Source: Streptococcus suis (lineage in GTDB: Bacteria > Bacillota > Bacilli > Lactobacillales > Streptococcaceae). Taken from it: DNA of 64,000 nucleotides. Location of the stretch: assembly GCF_019794555.1 (NCBI RefSeq), contig NZ_JAIMEP010000003.1:83202-147201 (forward strand), written 5' to 3'. Below are positions 18,011-26,463 of the stretch, one piece after another; position 1 is the stretch's first letter, and every line of letters starts with the position of its first letter. Position numbers and translations under genes: made by a program. The notes under the pieces are model-generated. The model worked only from the letters and a program-made list of their open reading frames with translations, made no database searches and was not told the DNA's origin.

Positions 18011-19603
18011 CTAAAAACTCAATATTCCGCGTTCATCATAAACACTTCCTTCATCGGTTTGATGACGAATACAACGGTCCAGTCCCATAATGAGTGCTAC
18101 AATACCGTCAATCTTCTCGACTGACTTTTCCTTGTCAGGCTTGATATTACCAGCAGGGTCTTGTCTCATGACTACGTTTTGTCCCATCCATTTCAGAACT
18201 GGATGCCCACCATGTTGAATCTTGCCTTCCATCATAAGTTTATAGAGTTCCTTTGATGGTGGACTCATATCCTTGTACCCTTGACCGAAAGGCACCATGG
18301 TCAAGCCCATTCCTTCTAGATTCTGAACCATCTGCGTCGCATTCCAACGGTCATAGGCTATTTCCTTGATATGATAGATTTCCGATAAGTCTTCAATAAA
18401 CTTTTCGATAAACCCATAGTGAACAACATTCCCCTCTGTAGTTTTGATGTATCCCTGACGCTCCCAAACATCATATAGAACATGGTCACGTCGACATCTC
18501 AGTTCCAATGTATCTTCAGGTAGCCAAAAGAAAGGCAGAACGATATAGTTTTCCTCTTCAAATCTAGGAGGGAATACCAAAACAAAAGCCGTTATATCTG
18601 ACGTACTAGAAAGGTCTAAACCTGCATAACAGCTACGACCCTTGAGACTTTCATATTGGATAGGATCATTTCCCTTCGCATAAACATGTTCTGGAATCCA
18701 AGCAACACTTGAGCTTGTCCACATATTTAGACGGAGCTGCTTAAAGACATTCTCTTCTGCAGGATTGTCAAGTGCCTGTTGGTAGGCTTCTCTCACACGG
18801 TCAATCCCAATTGTATGCCCTAGTGAAGGGTTGGCCTTGAGCCAGTTGGCTTCATCATTCCAATCATCTTCATCAGATAAACCATAAACCACAGGATAGA
18901 AAGACGTATCCTTCTTTCTACCATTCAGAATATCCAATGCTTTGGTATGTAACTCATAACAGATAGAGTTTCTATCCGTTCCAGCTGTCGTGATAATAAA
19001 AAAGAGGGGTTGTTCCCTTGCGTCTCCTGACCCCTTGGTTAATACATCATACAAATGACGATTAGGCTGAGCGTGGATTTCATCAAAGACCAAGCCAGAT
19101 ACGTTTAATCCATGTTTTGTCCCAGTCTCTGCAGAAAGAACTTGGTAAAACCCCGCATTAGAATAATTTACAATACGCTTGGTTGCTCCCATTATCTTTG
19201 ATCGCTTTTCCAAAGGGCGACTCATCTGCACCATTTGCTTGGCTACATCAAACACGATTGACGCTTGGTTTCGGTCACAAGCGGCACCATAAACTTCTGC
19301 ACTAGCTTCATTATCCGCATATAGTAGATAAAGAGCGATAGCTGCCGCTAGCTCAGACTTGCCATTCTTTTTTGGAATTTCTATATAGGCTGTTAAGAAT
19401 TGGCGATTACCATCTTCCTTGACAATTCCAAATAGATCACGGACAATCTGTTCCTGCCACGGCAACAAATCAAATCGCTTTCCTGCCCACTTGCCTTTGG
19501 TGTGGGAGAGGTTATTGATAAATGTTACTGCCCTATCAGCCTTTGCCTTATCATAGTGTGAGGTTGGAAGCATGAATGGACTTGGTTCATAATGATAGCT
19601 CAT
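18011..19603 (-). CDS. terL: Terminase large subunit (TerL)
   Basis: 530-aa packaging motor. ATPase motifs are visible: Walker A-like IPKKNGKS (residues 76-83) and Walker B VSGLVFDEIH. The nuclease half has YAGLDLSSTSDITAF (first acidic cluster), IKEIAYDRWNATQMVQNL and the late acidic KEKSVEKIDGIVALIMGLDR. The pattern fits the HK97/P27-associated TerL family. The start overlaps the TerS stop by 4 nt (ATGA), so translation is coupled. Confidence 0.95.
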   Translation of the reverse strand: MSYHYEPSPFMLPTSHYDKAKADRAVTFINNLSHTKGKWAGKRFDLLPWQEQIVRDLFGIVKEDGNRQFLTAYIEIPKKNGKSELAAAIALYLLYADNEASAEVYGAACDRNQASIVFDVAKQMVQMSRPLEKRSKIMGATKRIVNYSNAGFYQVLSAETGTKHGLNVSGLVFDEIHAQPNRHLYDVLTKGSGDAREQPLFFIITTAGTDRNSICYELHTKALDILNGRKKDTSFYPVVYGLSDEDDWNDEANWLKANPSLGHTIGIDRVREAYQQALDNPAEENVFKQLRLNMWTSSSVAWIPEHVYAKGNDPIQYESLKGRSCYAGLDLSSTSDITAFVLVFPPRFEEENYIVLPFFWLPEDTLELRCRRDHVLYDVWERQGYIKTTEGNVVHYGFIEKFIEDLSEIYHIKEIAYDRWNATQMVQNLEGMGLTMVPFGQGYKDMSPPSKELYKLMMEGKIQHGGHPVLKWMGQNVVMRQDPAGNIKPDKEKSVEKIDGIVALIMGLDRCIRHQTDEGSVYDERGILSF

Positions 19604-20073
19604 AAAATTCCTCCTAACAAATCTTCCATTTCATCACCAGTACCAACTTCCGCATCCATCGTCGCTAATCGGTTTCGTGCTGATGGTGTCAAACCAAATT
19701 GTTCACAGAATTTAAGCATGATTTTTAGATTAGTCTGGCTGATAGAGACTTGAGGGACTTGTTGGAGATAGCCATTTGGAGTTTTGATAATGGAGCCATG
19801 CTTAGATAGGAACTCTTCCGCCTCTTTCCAGCGAGCGTAGGCTTGACAGTAACCTGCAAAAGCAGTCATGTCCATTTCGGTTAAAATTCCCATCTGTTCG
19901 AGAATTTTTCCCATCCGTTTCCACTCCTTCTTTGCATCATCTTCAAGCCACTGTGGGCAACGTGGGGCTTTTTGTTTGGGTTTGACTTCATTCGTAGGGA
20001 GTGGTCGCTTACCAGGATTTCCCTCAAGTATTTTCATATTCGTAGGCTTTGGTTTTCGCCCCCTGATTGCCAC
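19600..20073 (-). CDS. terS: Terminase small subunit, P27 family
   Basis: 157 aa: MAIRGRKPKPTNMKILEGNP, the hallmark start of P27-type small terminases, then WLEDDAKKEWKRMGKILEQM and EQFGLTPSARNRL. It binds the packaging start site and loads TerL. ATG at 20073 follows GGAGG; the upstream gene block ends in a terminator only 23 nt away. Confidence 0.92.
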   Translation of the reverse strand: MAIRGRKPKPTNMKILEGNPGKRPLPTNEVKPKQKAPRCPQWLEDDAKKEWKRMGKILEQMGILTEMDMTAFAGYCQAYARWKEAEEFLSKHGSIIKTPNGYLQQVPQVSISQTNLKIMLKFCEQFGLTPSARNRLATMDAEVGTGDEMEDLLGGIL

Positions 20074-20095
20074 AATCTCACCTCCTTTAGAGTAA

Positions 20096-20119
20096 GAAAA
20101 AAGAACTCATTTCGAGTTC
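20096..20119 (-). terminator. Terminator closing cassette C
   Basis: Minus-strand stem GAACTC / GAGTTC with a 5-nt loop, then TTTTTTC. It lies 4 nt after the 76-aa ORF and just upstream of TerS, so cassette C can be read as a separate transcription unit. Confidence 0.75.
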
Positions 20120-20123
20120 ATTC

Positions 20124-20354
20124 TTAAAGTTCATTAAAGTTATCAAGTACAGCCTGACAAACAGTTCTGTCAATGTCGTCCATGTTATCTATTTCATTCC
20201 CATATCTATATTGGTAGATATATTCACCATCACGTTTTATTGTCAGTATTCTAATCCAAGCACCGTCTATATTCCTTGGGTCTGTTGTGTCTTCACGGAG
20301 AAACTCACAAATGTAATGTCTGTCTCCAACCGTTCGAGTCATAATTTCCCACAT
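20124..20354 (-). CDS. 76-aa phage protein (cassette C)
   Basis: Small acidic protein: MWEIMTRTVGDRHYICEFLR, then DGAWIRILTIKRDGEYIYQY. The pattern (WIRIL, YIYQYRYG, then a final helix with VCQAVLDNF) weakly recalls the DUF7678-like protein at 26735-26962, so the two may be distant paralogues. The start could be at 20354 or at the ATG four codons later. It follows DUF4314 by 1 nt and is the last gene of cassette C. Confidence 0.65.
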   Translation of the reverse strand: MWEIMTRTVGDRHYICEFLREDTTDPRNIDGAWIRILTIKRDGEYIYQYRYGNEIDNMDDIDRTVCQAVLDNFNEL

Positions 20355-20355
20355 C

Positions 20356-20568
20356 TCACATTACCTTTTCTACGATATCAATTCCATACAAAACATTTAA
20401 GCAACTGCCGTTTTCCCACTTAACTAAGAGTGAACCAATGTCGTCTACTCCAATAACTGTACCAAGTGTTCCTTTAGGAACTGGATGTGGGTCATCCATT
20501 CTAACTAATCTAACCTTAGTCCCAACCGGATAGATTGTCTTTAGGTTATTGAAAATTTTTGCGTCCAT
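20356..20568 (-). CDS. DUF4314 family protein
   Basis: 70 aa: MDAKIFNNLKTIYPVGTKVR, MDDPHPVPKGTLGTVIGVDD, VKWENGSCLNVLYGIDIVEK. This is the small DUF4314 fold (SH3-like strands, PxGTxGTV motif) common in phages of this type; function unknown. ATG at 20568 is preceded by GGAG inside the end of the previous gene. A longer in-frame reading up to 20805 overlaps that gene and is rejected. Confidence 0.85.
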   Translation of the reverse strand: MDAKIFNNLKTIYPVGTKVRLVRMDDPHPVPKGTLGTVIGVDDIGSLLVKWENGSCLNVLYGIDIVEKVM

Positions 20569-20569
20569 G

Positions 20570-20818
20570 TTATTCTCCAATCTTTTCAAATGCCCACTTA
20601 ACTGCATGTCCAAAGTCTTCGAATGTTCCTGCTTCTTGATAAATGCGGTCAAATCTGCGTTCAAAGTTTTCAAACTCTTCAAGACTATCAGTCGTTTCGT
20701 AAATCTCAACTTCTGTTCCTTTATATCCATTCGATGCAACGATGACCCAATCTTTGTAAGGAATGATGCTTGCGGTTGCTGGGTAGATGTCGTAAAGTTT
20801 TTCAAGTGTTGTTGTCAT
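20570..20818 (-). CDS. 82-aa phage accessory protein (cassette C)
   Basis: Starts MTTTLEKLYDIYPATASIIP at ATG 20818 behind GAGGAG of promoter-leader repeat C. It has KDWVIVASNGYKGTEVEIYE and ends in a helix (FEDFGHAVKWAFEKIGE). No known family recognised. First gene of a three-gene cassette with its own promoter and terminator between the Dcm-type methyltransferase and TerS. Confidence 0.72.
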   Translation of the reverse strand: MTTTLEKLYDIYPATASIIPYKDWVIVASNGYKGTEVEIYETTDSLEEFENFERRFDRIYQEAGTFEDFGHAVKWAFEKIGE

Positions 20819-20887
20819 GGTTTTGTTCTCCTCTTCCTTTGTTGTGTACATATTAACTCTAAAGGAGACATATATCCAGTCATTTCT
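20819..20887 (-). promoter_or_regulatory. Promoter-leader repeat, copy C
   Basis: Same element as at 17917-17990: ATGACTGGATATATG, TTTAGAGTTAATATGTACAC, GAAGAGGAGAAC. The 19-nt spacing from ACTGGA to TAATAT is preserved although the sequence between them differs. It starts right after the methyltransferase stop codon. Confidence 0.7.
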
Positions 20888-20890
20888 CGA

Positions 20891-22171
20891 TTATTTTGAA
20901 GATAGTTTCGATAATTCTTCGCTTGCTAGAATGGCACATCCAATGGCATAGACAACTGTTACCGTCACACCATTTCCAGCTTGTTTATATAGTTGGGCAT
21001 CAGAGTTTACTGCTTGGGCTTTCTCGAACAAATCATCAGAAAAACCTTGTAGGCGAAAACATTCTCGAGGGGTTAAGCGTCTGATTTTTACAACTCGATC
21101 ATTCCAAACCACAGCACCCATTTGACCACCACAGGAGAGGTTATGGGCAATTCCCTTCCCAACTCTTGCTCGTCTCGTTGGAGAGTTGGGATAGGATAAA
21201 TCCACGGAATCTCCTACCTCTGCAACTTGATAACCTTGCTTCGTACCATTTCTGACCTTGATGCCTTCGAGAACACCATGACGGTCTTGAGAGGTCAATG
21301 TGAACATTGGCTCATCCTGTTCTTTGAGCCTACGTCCATTTTGACGCTTGTTGATTCGATTGGGTGTCAGAATGGGTTGAATTTCGAGTACTCCAGAATT
21401 CATCGCAGTCCGTTTTGTAGCTCCAGCAGTATATCGTGCAGTGATACAACGTGCCTCATCTGTCAACTTTGGTTCTGTCAAAGATTGGTCAATTAGATAA
21501 AGACCTGTCTTAGCACCCAGTCCCCCACCCTCACCAACAAGAGTTGTGGCAATTCCACTAGGGTCGTAGACACGGTAGCTTTGCATGCCACCTACAAGTT
21601 GCTTAAGATGGCTACCGCTTTCTCCGCTGATAGGTAGTACTTTGCGTCGACCTCTGCTTCTAAGATGTCCGAGAGTGTAGATGCGTTCTCGATTTTGGGG
21701 AACTCCGTAGTCTTTTGAATTGAACACTTGCCACTCAAGGTCGTACCCTGCTTCATCCAAGATAGAGAGATAGTCGAGATAATCTCGTCCCCCGCCACTT
21801 GATAAAAGTCCCTTAACATTTTCAAGGAGTATCCACTCGGGTTTATCTTCTTCCTCTTGGCTTTGGAGGAGGTCAACAAATGTAAAAAAGAGTCCACTTC
21901 GTTCACCGTATAGTCCTGCTCGCTTCCCTGCGATAGACACATTTTGACAAGGGCTTCCCGCAGTCCATAAATCTGCTTTTGGAAGTTGTGTTGGGTCAAT
22001 GCTTGTGATGTCGTCATGAAACCATTCTCCTTTCGTGTCATACATTGCTTCATAAGATTTTCGTGCAAACTTATCCTTTTCACAGTAACCGATACATTTG
22101 AACCCAGCTAATTCCAAACCACGACGAAAACCACCCACTCCTGCAAAGAAATCAAGAAAAGTTAAGGTCAT
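20891..22171 (-). CDS. DNA (cytosine-5) methyltransferase
   Basis: 426-aa m5C methyltransferase. SAM-binding motif I is LTFLDFFAGVGGFRRGLELA, catalytic motif IV is GSPCQNVSIAG, motif VI is WILLENVKGLL, motif VIII is YGVPQNRERIY, and motif X near the C-terminus is QLYKQAGNGVTV. The target-recognition region lies about residues 190-330. No cognate nuclease gene is adjacent, so it is probably an orphan phage methyltransferase protecting against host restriction. It overlaps the intein-containing methyltransferase gene by 4 nt. Confidence 0.93.
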   Translation of the reverse strand: MTLTFLDFFAGVGGFRRGLELAGFKCIGYCEKDKFARKSYEAMYDTKGEWFHDDITSIDPTQLPKADLWTAGSPCQNVSIAGKRAGLYGERSGLFFTFVDLLQSQEEEDKPEWILLENVKGLLSSGGGRDYLDYLSILDEAGYDLEWQVFNSKDYGVPQNRERIYTLGHLRSRGRRKVLPISGESGSHLKQLVGGMQSYRVYDPSGIATTLVGEGGGLGAKTGLYLIDQSLTEPKLTDEARCITARYTAGATKRTAMNSGVLEIQPILTPNRINKRQNGRRLKEQDEPMFTLTSQDRHGVLEGIKVRNGTKQGYQVAEVGDSVDLSYPNSPTRRARVGKGIAHNLSCGGQMGAVVWNDRVVKIRRLTPRECFRLQGFSDDLFEKAQAVNSDAQLYKQAGNGVTVTVVYAIGCAILASEELSKLSSK

Positions 22172-24279
22172 ACCGACTCCTCCATCATTGAATAAGCTTC
22201 ATCAAAGGTCAATGTCTGTCCATCGCGCAACACCGTCACGTTATGATTTCCTGTTGACTCTATATAACGTTTGACAATGACATCCACAAACTTCTCATCC
22301 AACTCAATGCCGTAACAAACCCTTCCAGTTTGGTCGGCGGCCATTAGGGTTGAACCAGAACCAAGGAATGGATCAAGAACAATCGTCCCACGCATGGATG
22401 AATTTTGAATAGGATAGGCCATGAGCGGAATGGGTTTCATCGTTGGATGGTCCTTACTGGATTTAGGACGGTCATATTCCCAAATGGTTGTTTGTTTACG
22501 GTCACTGAACCATTGATGTTTTCCCTTTTGTTTCCAGCCATAAAGACAGTTATGAGTAACAATTCCATCTGCAATATAATGTTCATATTTTTCAACAGCA
22601 AGAGAATAAACAGGTCCACTGAATCCTTTTGTAAGAACCTCATCAATTACGCCCCAGTAAAAATTTTCTCTCGTTTCCTTTTCATAAGTTTTTGGAATTG
22701 GAACTTGCATAATTTGAGGGATCAGATTACAAGCATTGATGCGAGCAGTTACTCGTTTACTAAATGCCTCATGTCCATTTCCTTTGTGAATGAGTGGGTA
22801 TTTGATATTTCGACCATAGTCAACAAGCAAACGTCTAGCATTATCTAATTGAATTTGGCTATCCAAGTTATCATAAATCATATCGACATGATGAGATGTG
22901 CGTTGAGTTTCTTTCTTTGGAAGTCCTCTATCCATTTCCCAATGAGTATAAGGAATACCGTACTTGAGGGCTAATAACTGTTCGTGGCACTGGGCTGTTA
23001 CTTTATCATCAAATACATCAATGACCCAAGCCTCTTCACCTTTCTCTCCACGAAGTCTCGTTTTCAAACCAAATCCCCTCGAGTTATAGAGTTCAGTAAT
23101 CCCTACACGCCAACGGTCTCCTTTACGCATAAGATAGGTACAATAATTGTTTTTTGTTGATTCATTAAAACGAACCGAAAACTGATGGTTATCCGTAGCC
23201 CACGTTATTTTATTTCCAATTTTTATACCGTATAAGGTGCCATTATAATATCGAGAAGCTGTTTTTATCTCATAGCCACCATTACGCATCCCCAGAATTG
23301 TTCCTGAATAGGAATTGTAACTAATGACCCTATCACCATCCTTTAAGTCTTCTATTGGAACGGGACCATTTATAGTTTGAACAATCGTACCTGCTGGCTG
23401 ACATGGTTCATGTTGCCACTGATAGGGACTACGTCCAAGAACTAAGGAGTTCTTCTTCCAAATGCAACACCCACTGAGGTAGAATCCCGCCTCTTTAAAT
23501 GCCTTTCGGAAGTTCAGTCCTTCTGTATCCGCATGGAATACATAGATTGAACCATCAGACTCCATATGTTTTTCTACTTGAGTGAACATATCAAAAAGAA
23601 ACTGGTAAAAGTCACTATCAGGCATATTGTCATTGAGAATCTTTCCAGCTGTTTCTTCTACATCAACATTATAGGGAGGGTCTGTCACAACCAAATTTGC
23701 CTTTTTATCACCTAAAAGTTGGTCATAAGTTTCAGCTTTCGTAGAGTCTCCACAAATCACTCGATGCTTACCAAGTTGCCAAATGTCCCCTCGTTTTGAA
23801 AAGGTGGGTTTCTTCAATTCCTCTTCAACATCAAAGTCATCATCTGATAGGTCTTTATCATGAACATTCGACAGGATATCGTCAATTTCTGGTGGTTCAA
23901 AACCAGTCAGGTCGAGATTGAAATCCGATTCCTGTAAATCCAAAAGCAAGTCCGCCAAAAGTTGGTCGTCCCATTGACCGGTGATTTTGTTAAGGGCAAT
24001 GTTCAGTGCCTTTTCATCTTCTTTGGATAAATCGACAATGACACATTTGGCGGTTTCATAGTCTAAGTCCTTCAATACAGTTAATCGTTGATGGCCACCA
24101 ATTACCGTCAAGTCTTTATTGACGATGATGGGGTCAACGTAGCCAAACTTGAGTAGACTTTGCTTAATCTTTTCATACTCCTTATCACCCTTTTTAAGTT
24201 TTTTTCGAGGATTGTAGGAGGCTGGGTGTAATTCAGACAATCGAATTTCTCTAATTTCCATTGTTGGTTGGCTTGTCAT
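22168..24279 (-). CDS. ParB-N / DNA methyltransferase fusion interrupted by an intein
   Basis: 703-aa precursor. Residues ~1-120 form a ParB/Srx-like nuclease domain (NPRKKLKKGDKEYEKIKQSL, VIGGHQRLTVLKDL). An N6A/N4C methyltransferase follows, with catalytic VVTDPPYNVDV and, after the intein, SAM motif DPFLGSGSTLMAAD. A 285-residue insert (293-577) separates WQHEP from CLYGW; removing it gives a contiguous 418-aa enzyme. ATG 24279 (MTSQPTMEIREIRLSELHP) follows AAAGGAG; codons upstream overlap the neighbouring gene and are unlikely. The upstream zinc-finger gene overlaps by 29 nt. Confidence 0.93.
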   Translation of the reverse strand: MTSQPTMEIREIRLSELHPASYNPRKKLKKGDKEYEKIKQSLLKFGYVDPIIVNKDLTVIGGHQRLTVLKDLDYETAKCVIVDLSKEDEKALNIALNKITGQWDDQLLADLLLDLQESDFNLDLTGFEPPEIDDILSNVHDKDLSDDDFDVEEELKKPTFSKRGDIWQLGKHRVICGDSTKAETYDQLLGDKKANLVVTDPPYNVDVEETAGKILNDNMPDSDFYQFLFDMFTQVEKHMESDGSIYVFHADTEGLNFRKAFKEAGFYLSGCCIWKKNSLVLGRSPYQWQHEPCQPAGTIVQTINGPVPIEDLKDGDRVISYNSYSGTILGMRNGGYEIKTASRYYNGTLYGIKIGNKITWATDNHQFSVRFNESTKNNYCTYLMRKGDRWRVGITELYNSRGFGLKTRLRGEKGEEAWVIDVFDDKVTAQCHEQLLALKYGIPYTHWEMDRGLPKKETQRTSHHVDMIYDNLDSQIQLDNARRLLVDYGRNIKYPLIHKGNGHEAFSKRVTARINACNLIPQIMQVPIPKTYEKETRENFYWGVIDEVLTKGFSGPVYSLAVEKYEHYIADGIVTHNCLYGWKQKGKHQWFSDRKQTTIWEYDRPKSSKDHPTMKPIPLMAYPIQNSSMRGTIVLDPFLGSGSTLMAADQTGRVCYGIELDEKFVDVIVKRYIESTGNHNVTVLRDGQTLTFDEAYSMMEESV
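22549..23403 (-). other. Intein (285 aa) within the methyltransferase
   Basis: The N-terminal splice residue is Cys in CQPAGTIVQTINGPVPIEDL (block A). Block B is TWATDNHQF with the T-x-x-H motif. Block F is PVYSLAVEKYEHYIADGIV and block G is THN followed by Cys of the C-extein (CLYGW), so all splice residues are present. Between blocks B and F lie about 180 residues without LAGLIDADG motifs; they contain QCHEQLLALKYGIPYTHWEM, which recalls inserts of other Hint-type phage proteins. Whether that region is an active homing endonuclease is unknown. Confidence 0.92.
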
Positions 24280-24712
24280 TGGTTTCTCCTTTATAAAAGC
24301 GTGATTGAATGTAACACGAATGGCTACAAAATTTCCTATTTGGATTGGCATAAGATAAAAATGACCTGCCACATTGCTGGCAAGTCAAATCTTCATATGC
24401 AGTTTTTGATTTGTCGTGTTCGTCAGAATGAGTGGCCCACCAGACTTTACGACATTTATCCGAACAGAACTTCTTTGGTCTTCCTATTTTATGAATTTTA
24501 AGTGTTTGATAACACTGTGGGCAACGGAGTCCGTCATTCTGGTCGGCTTTTGCCATTTGCTTTGTCGCCGCTCCATGACCAAGCAATGCTGGATTTCGTT
24601 TACAGTATTTCTTAACGGAATCTCTAGACAGTCCTGTAGCCTTACCGATTAAGCCATAGCCAAGACCTTCTCCTCGCATTTTCCAGATTTGTTTGCGTTG
24701 ACTTTCGTCCAT
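24251..24712 (-). CDS. HTH plus double zinc-finger phage protein (153 aa)
   Basis: N-terminal helix-turn-helix (MDESQRKQIWKMRGEGLGYG, IGKATGLSRDSVKKYCKRNP) followed by two Cys4 zinc fingers: CPQC...CSDKC and CQQC...CSHSC. It resembles small resolvase-like or regulatory HTH proteins found beside phage methyltransferases. ATG at 24712 is the best start; a longer reading lacks a ribosome-binding site. The 3' end overlaps the methyltransferase by 29 nt. It likely binds DNA; target unknown. Confidence 0.8.
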   Translation of the reverse strand: MDESQRKQIWKMRGEGLGYGLIGKATGLSRDSVKKYCKRNPALLGHGAATKQMAKADQNDGLRCPQCYQTLKIHKIGRPKKFCSDKCRKVWWATHSDEHDKSKTAYEDLTCQQCGRSFLSYANPNRKFCSHSCYIQSRFYKGETNDKPTNNGN

Positions 24713-25011
24713 TTGTTTTCCTTTCAAACAAAAAAGGACTAAAAACAACTATTTTCACCATTGTTTCTAGCCTTTTTCACTATTATTATTACCAAAATGA
24801 CATACTAGGGAACGCTACATCCCCACACTGGAAACGTGATAACGGTGGGAAGGAACGTCAAAATGAAGCGATTTTAATGTACCCGCTTGCGAATTTTGCG
24901 AAATTGCACGTTTGAGGGGGCGTCGGTCTTAGTCTCCCAAGGGTTTAGAGATTCCATCCCCCCTCCCCCAAAGGGTTAAAAATTGGATACTATTGTAACG
25001 AAACTCCAAGA
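24713..25011. other. Non-coding stretch between HNH and zinc-finger genes; possible cos/packaging region
   Basis: No convincing ORF. Unlike its AT-rich surroundings it has G/C runs (CATCCCCCCTCCCCC near 24955, GAGGGGGCGTCGG near 24914), a CCCAC...GTGGG dyad (about 24824-24850) and a GCGAATTTTGCGAAATTGC direct repeat. It lies just downstream of the HNH endonuclease, and phages with terminase-associated HNH genes often have cos next to them, but here TerS is 4 kb away. Cohesive-end function is a guess. Confidence 0.3.
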
Positions 25012-25377
25012 CTAAAATCGATACGTATACTCCACATATCGGTCAGTCGTCATGGTCTTCCTATCATGACAAGACTTACAAAGTGCTTGCCAGTTTGATT
25101 GATTCCAAAAGAGTTCTTGGTCACCTCGGTGGGGTGTGATATGGTCAACCACTGTTGCTTTGGTTAATCGACCTTTGACTTTACATTCAACACAGAGTGG
25201 ATGAACTTTTAAGTAACGAAGTCGTGCTTTATTCCACTGGGCATTGTATCCTTTGGCTTTGGTTGACTTGGCATCCAGTTGATGGTTTCCCTTATGGTTG
25301 TCACAATACTTGTGACCATAGGATACTAAGTTAGGACAACCATTTTGTTTACAAGGTGTGCTTGGTCTTCTTGGCAT
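25012..25377 (-). CDS. HNH endonuclease (packaging-associated)
   Basis: 121 aa. N-terminal zinc-binding motifs (CKQNGCPNL, KYCDNH), a linker, then the HNH core: HPLCVECKVKGR, VVDHITPHRGD, NQSNWQALCKSCHDRKT. In HK97-type phages such a protein works with TerL at cos during packaging. It sits 1 nt downstream of the metK-like gene, inside the late operon but separated from TerS by the methyltransferase block. Confidence 0.9.
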   Translation of the reverse strand: MPRRPSTPCKQNGCPNLVSYGHKYCDNHKGNHQLDAKSTKAKGYNAQWNKARLRYLKVHPLCVECKVKGRLTKATVVDHITPHRGDQELFWNQSNWQALCKSCHDRKTMTTDRYVEYTYRF

Positions 25378-25378
25378 T

Positions 25379-26416
25379 TTACTTCTCCCAAGGAAGATTT
25401 TCTTTCGTGAAATGTCCGAAGCAAGATGTTTTGGTGTAGTCTACATTCAAGAGATGAAGTTCCTTAATGATACCTTGTGGGGTCAAGTCGTAGCGTTCAC
25501 GAATCATTCCTTCCAGTTGTGTTGAGGTGTAGCGACTGGTTCCAAAGGTTTCTACATATACCGACACAGGTTCTGCAACTCCAATGGCATAGGCTAATTG
25601 TACTTCACATCGTTTCGCATACCCTTCTCGAACAATATCCTTAGCAATCTTTCGTGCCATGTATGCTGCTGAGCGGTCAACCTTGCTTGGGTCTTTTCCA
25701 GAGAAAGCACCGCCACCATGATGTGCAAAACCACCATAGGTATCGGCCACAATTTTTCGACCAGTAACTCCTGCATCCGCAAACGAACCACCAAGAACAA
25801 AACGTCCGGTCGGATTGACTAGAACTTTGAAATCTAGATTCTGACGGTAACGAAGTGCTACTGACATCATAGCTTCAGTCACAATTCGTTTCACTTTGGC
25901 AAGGTTGGCTATTTCAGTATGTTGGATGGAAACTAAAAAGGTATCAATCCGTTTCTTCTCATAGTCGTAGGATACCTGTGCTTTCGCATCCTTTCCAAGT
26001 AAGGGGTGACCAAGCGACATCAGTTTCTCAAGGACTCGGGTTGCTAGAACATAAGGAAGTGGCAGGTACTCAGGTGTTTCGTCTGTCGCATAACCAAACA
26101 TCATTCCTTGATCACCAGCACCTCCATTATCTACTCCTTGTGCAATATCTGAGCTTTGGAGTCCAAGTAGGTTAGTTACCCGAACATTTTTCATACCAAG
26201 TGGCTCGACAACCTGACGAACAATGTTCTCGAGATTAAAGTAATGTCTAGTTGAAATTTCACCAGCTACCACAACTTGGTTATCCTTGATTAAAGTCTCA
26301 ACTGCCACTCGACTTGATTTGTCATACTTTAGACACTCCGTCAAAATGGCATCTGAAATCTGATCACAGATTTTATCTGGGTGTCCAACTGAAACTTGTT
26401 CACTAGAAATAATCAT
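25379..26416 (-). CDS. metK: Phage S-adenosylmethionine synthetase
   Basis: 345 aa; makes SAM from methionine and ATP. Conserved MetK motifs are intact: SVGHPDKICDQISDA, GAGDQGMMFGYA, GGGAFSGKDPSKVDRSAAYM. It is about 40-50 residues shorter than cellular MetK (about 385-400 aa), mainly in variable loops and the C-terminal end. I use ATG 26416 (GGAGGAATT upstream) rather than 26440. It lies upstream of three methyltransferase-type genes in the same direction, so the likely role is to supply SAM during infection. Confidence 0.93.
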   Translation of the reverse strand: MIISSEQVSVGHPDKICDQISDAILTECLKYDKSSRVAVETLIKDNQVVVAGEISTRHYFNLENIVRQVVEPLGMKNVRVTNLLGLQSSDIAQGVDNGGAGDQGMMFGYATDETPEYLPLPYVLATRVLEKLMSLGHPLLGKDAKAQVSYDYEKKRIDTFLVSIQHTEIANLAKVKRIVTEAMMSVALRYRQNLDFKVLVNPTGRFVLGGSFADAGVTGRKIVADTYGGFAHHGGGAFSGKDPSKVDRSAAYMARKIAKDIVREGYAKRCEVQLAYAIGVAEPVSVYVETFGTSRYTSTQLEGMIRERYDLTPQGIIKELHLLNVDYTKTSCFGHFTKENLPWEK

Positions 26417-26424
26417 AATTCCTC

Positions 26425-26459
26425 CACGCAAAAAGCCCAACCTTTATGAGGCTAGGCTT
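26425..26459 (-). terminator. Terminator closing cassette D
   Basis: Minus-strand stem AAGCCTAGCC / GGTTGGGCTT with a 7-nt loop, then TTTGCG. It falls between the DUF6900 gene and metK, so cassette D has both its own promoter and terminator. Confidence 0.7.
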
Positions 26460-26463
26460 TACT

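Noticed and set aside
20356..20805. 149-aa reading of the DUF4314 ORF
   Set aside because: Its first 79 codons overlap the 82-aa gene in another frame; the DUF4314 fold begins at ATG 20568 with its own ribosome-binding site.
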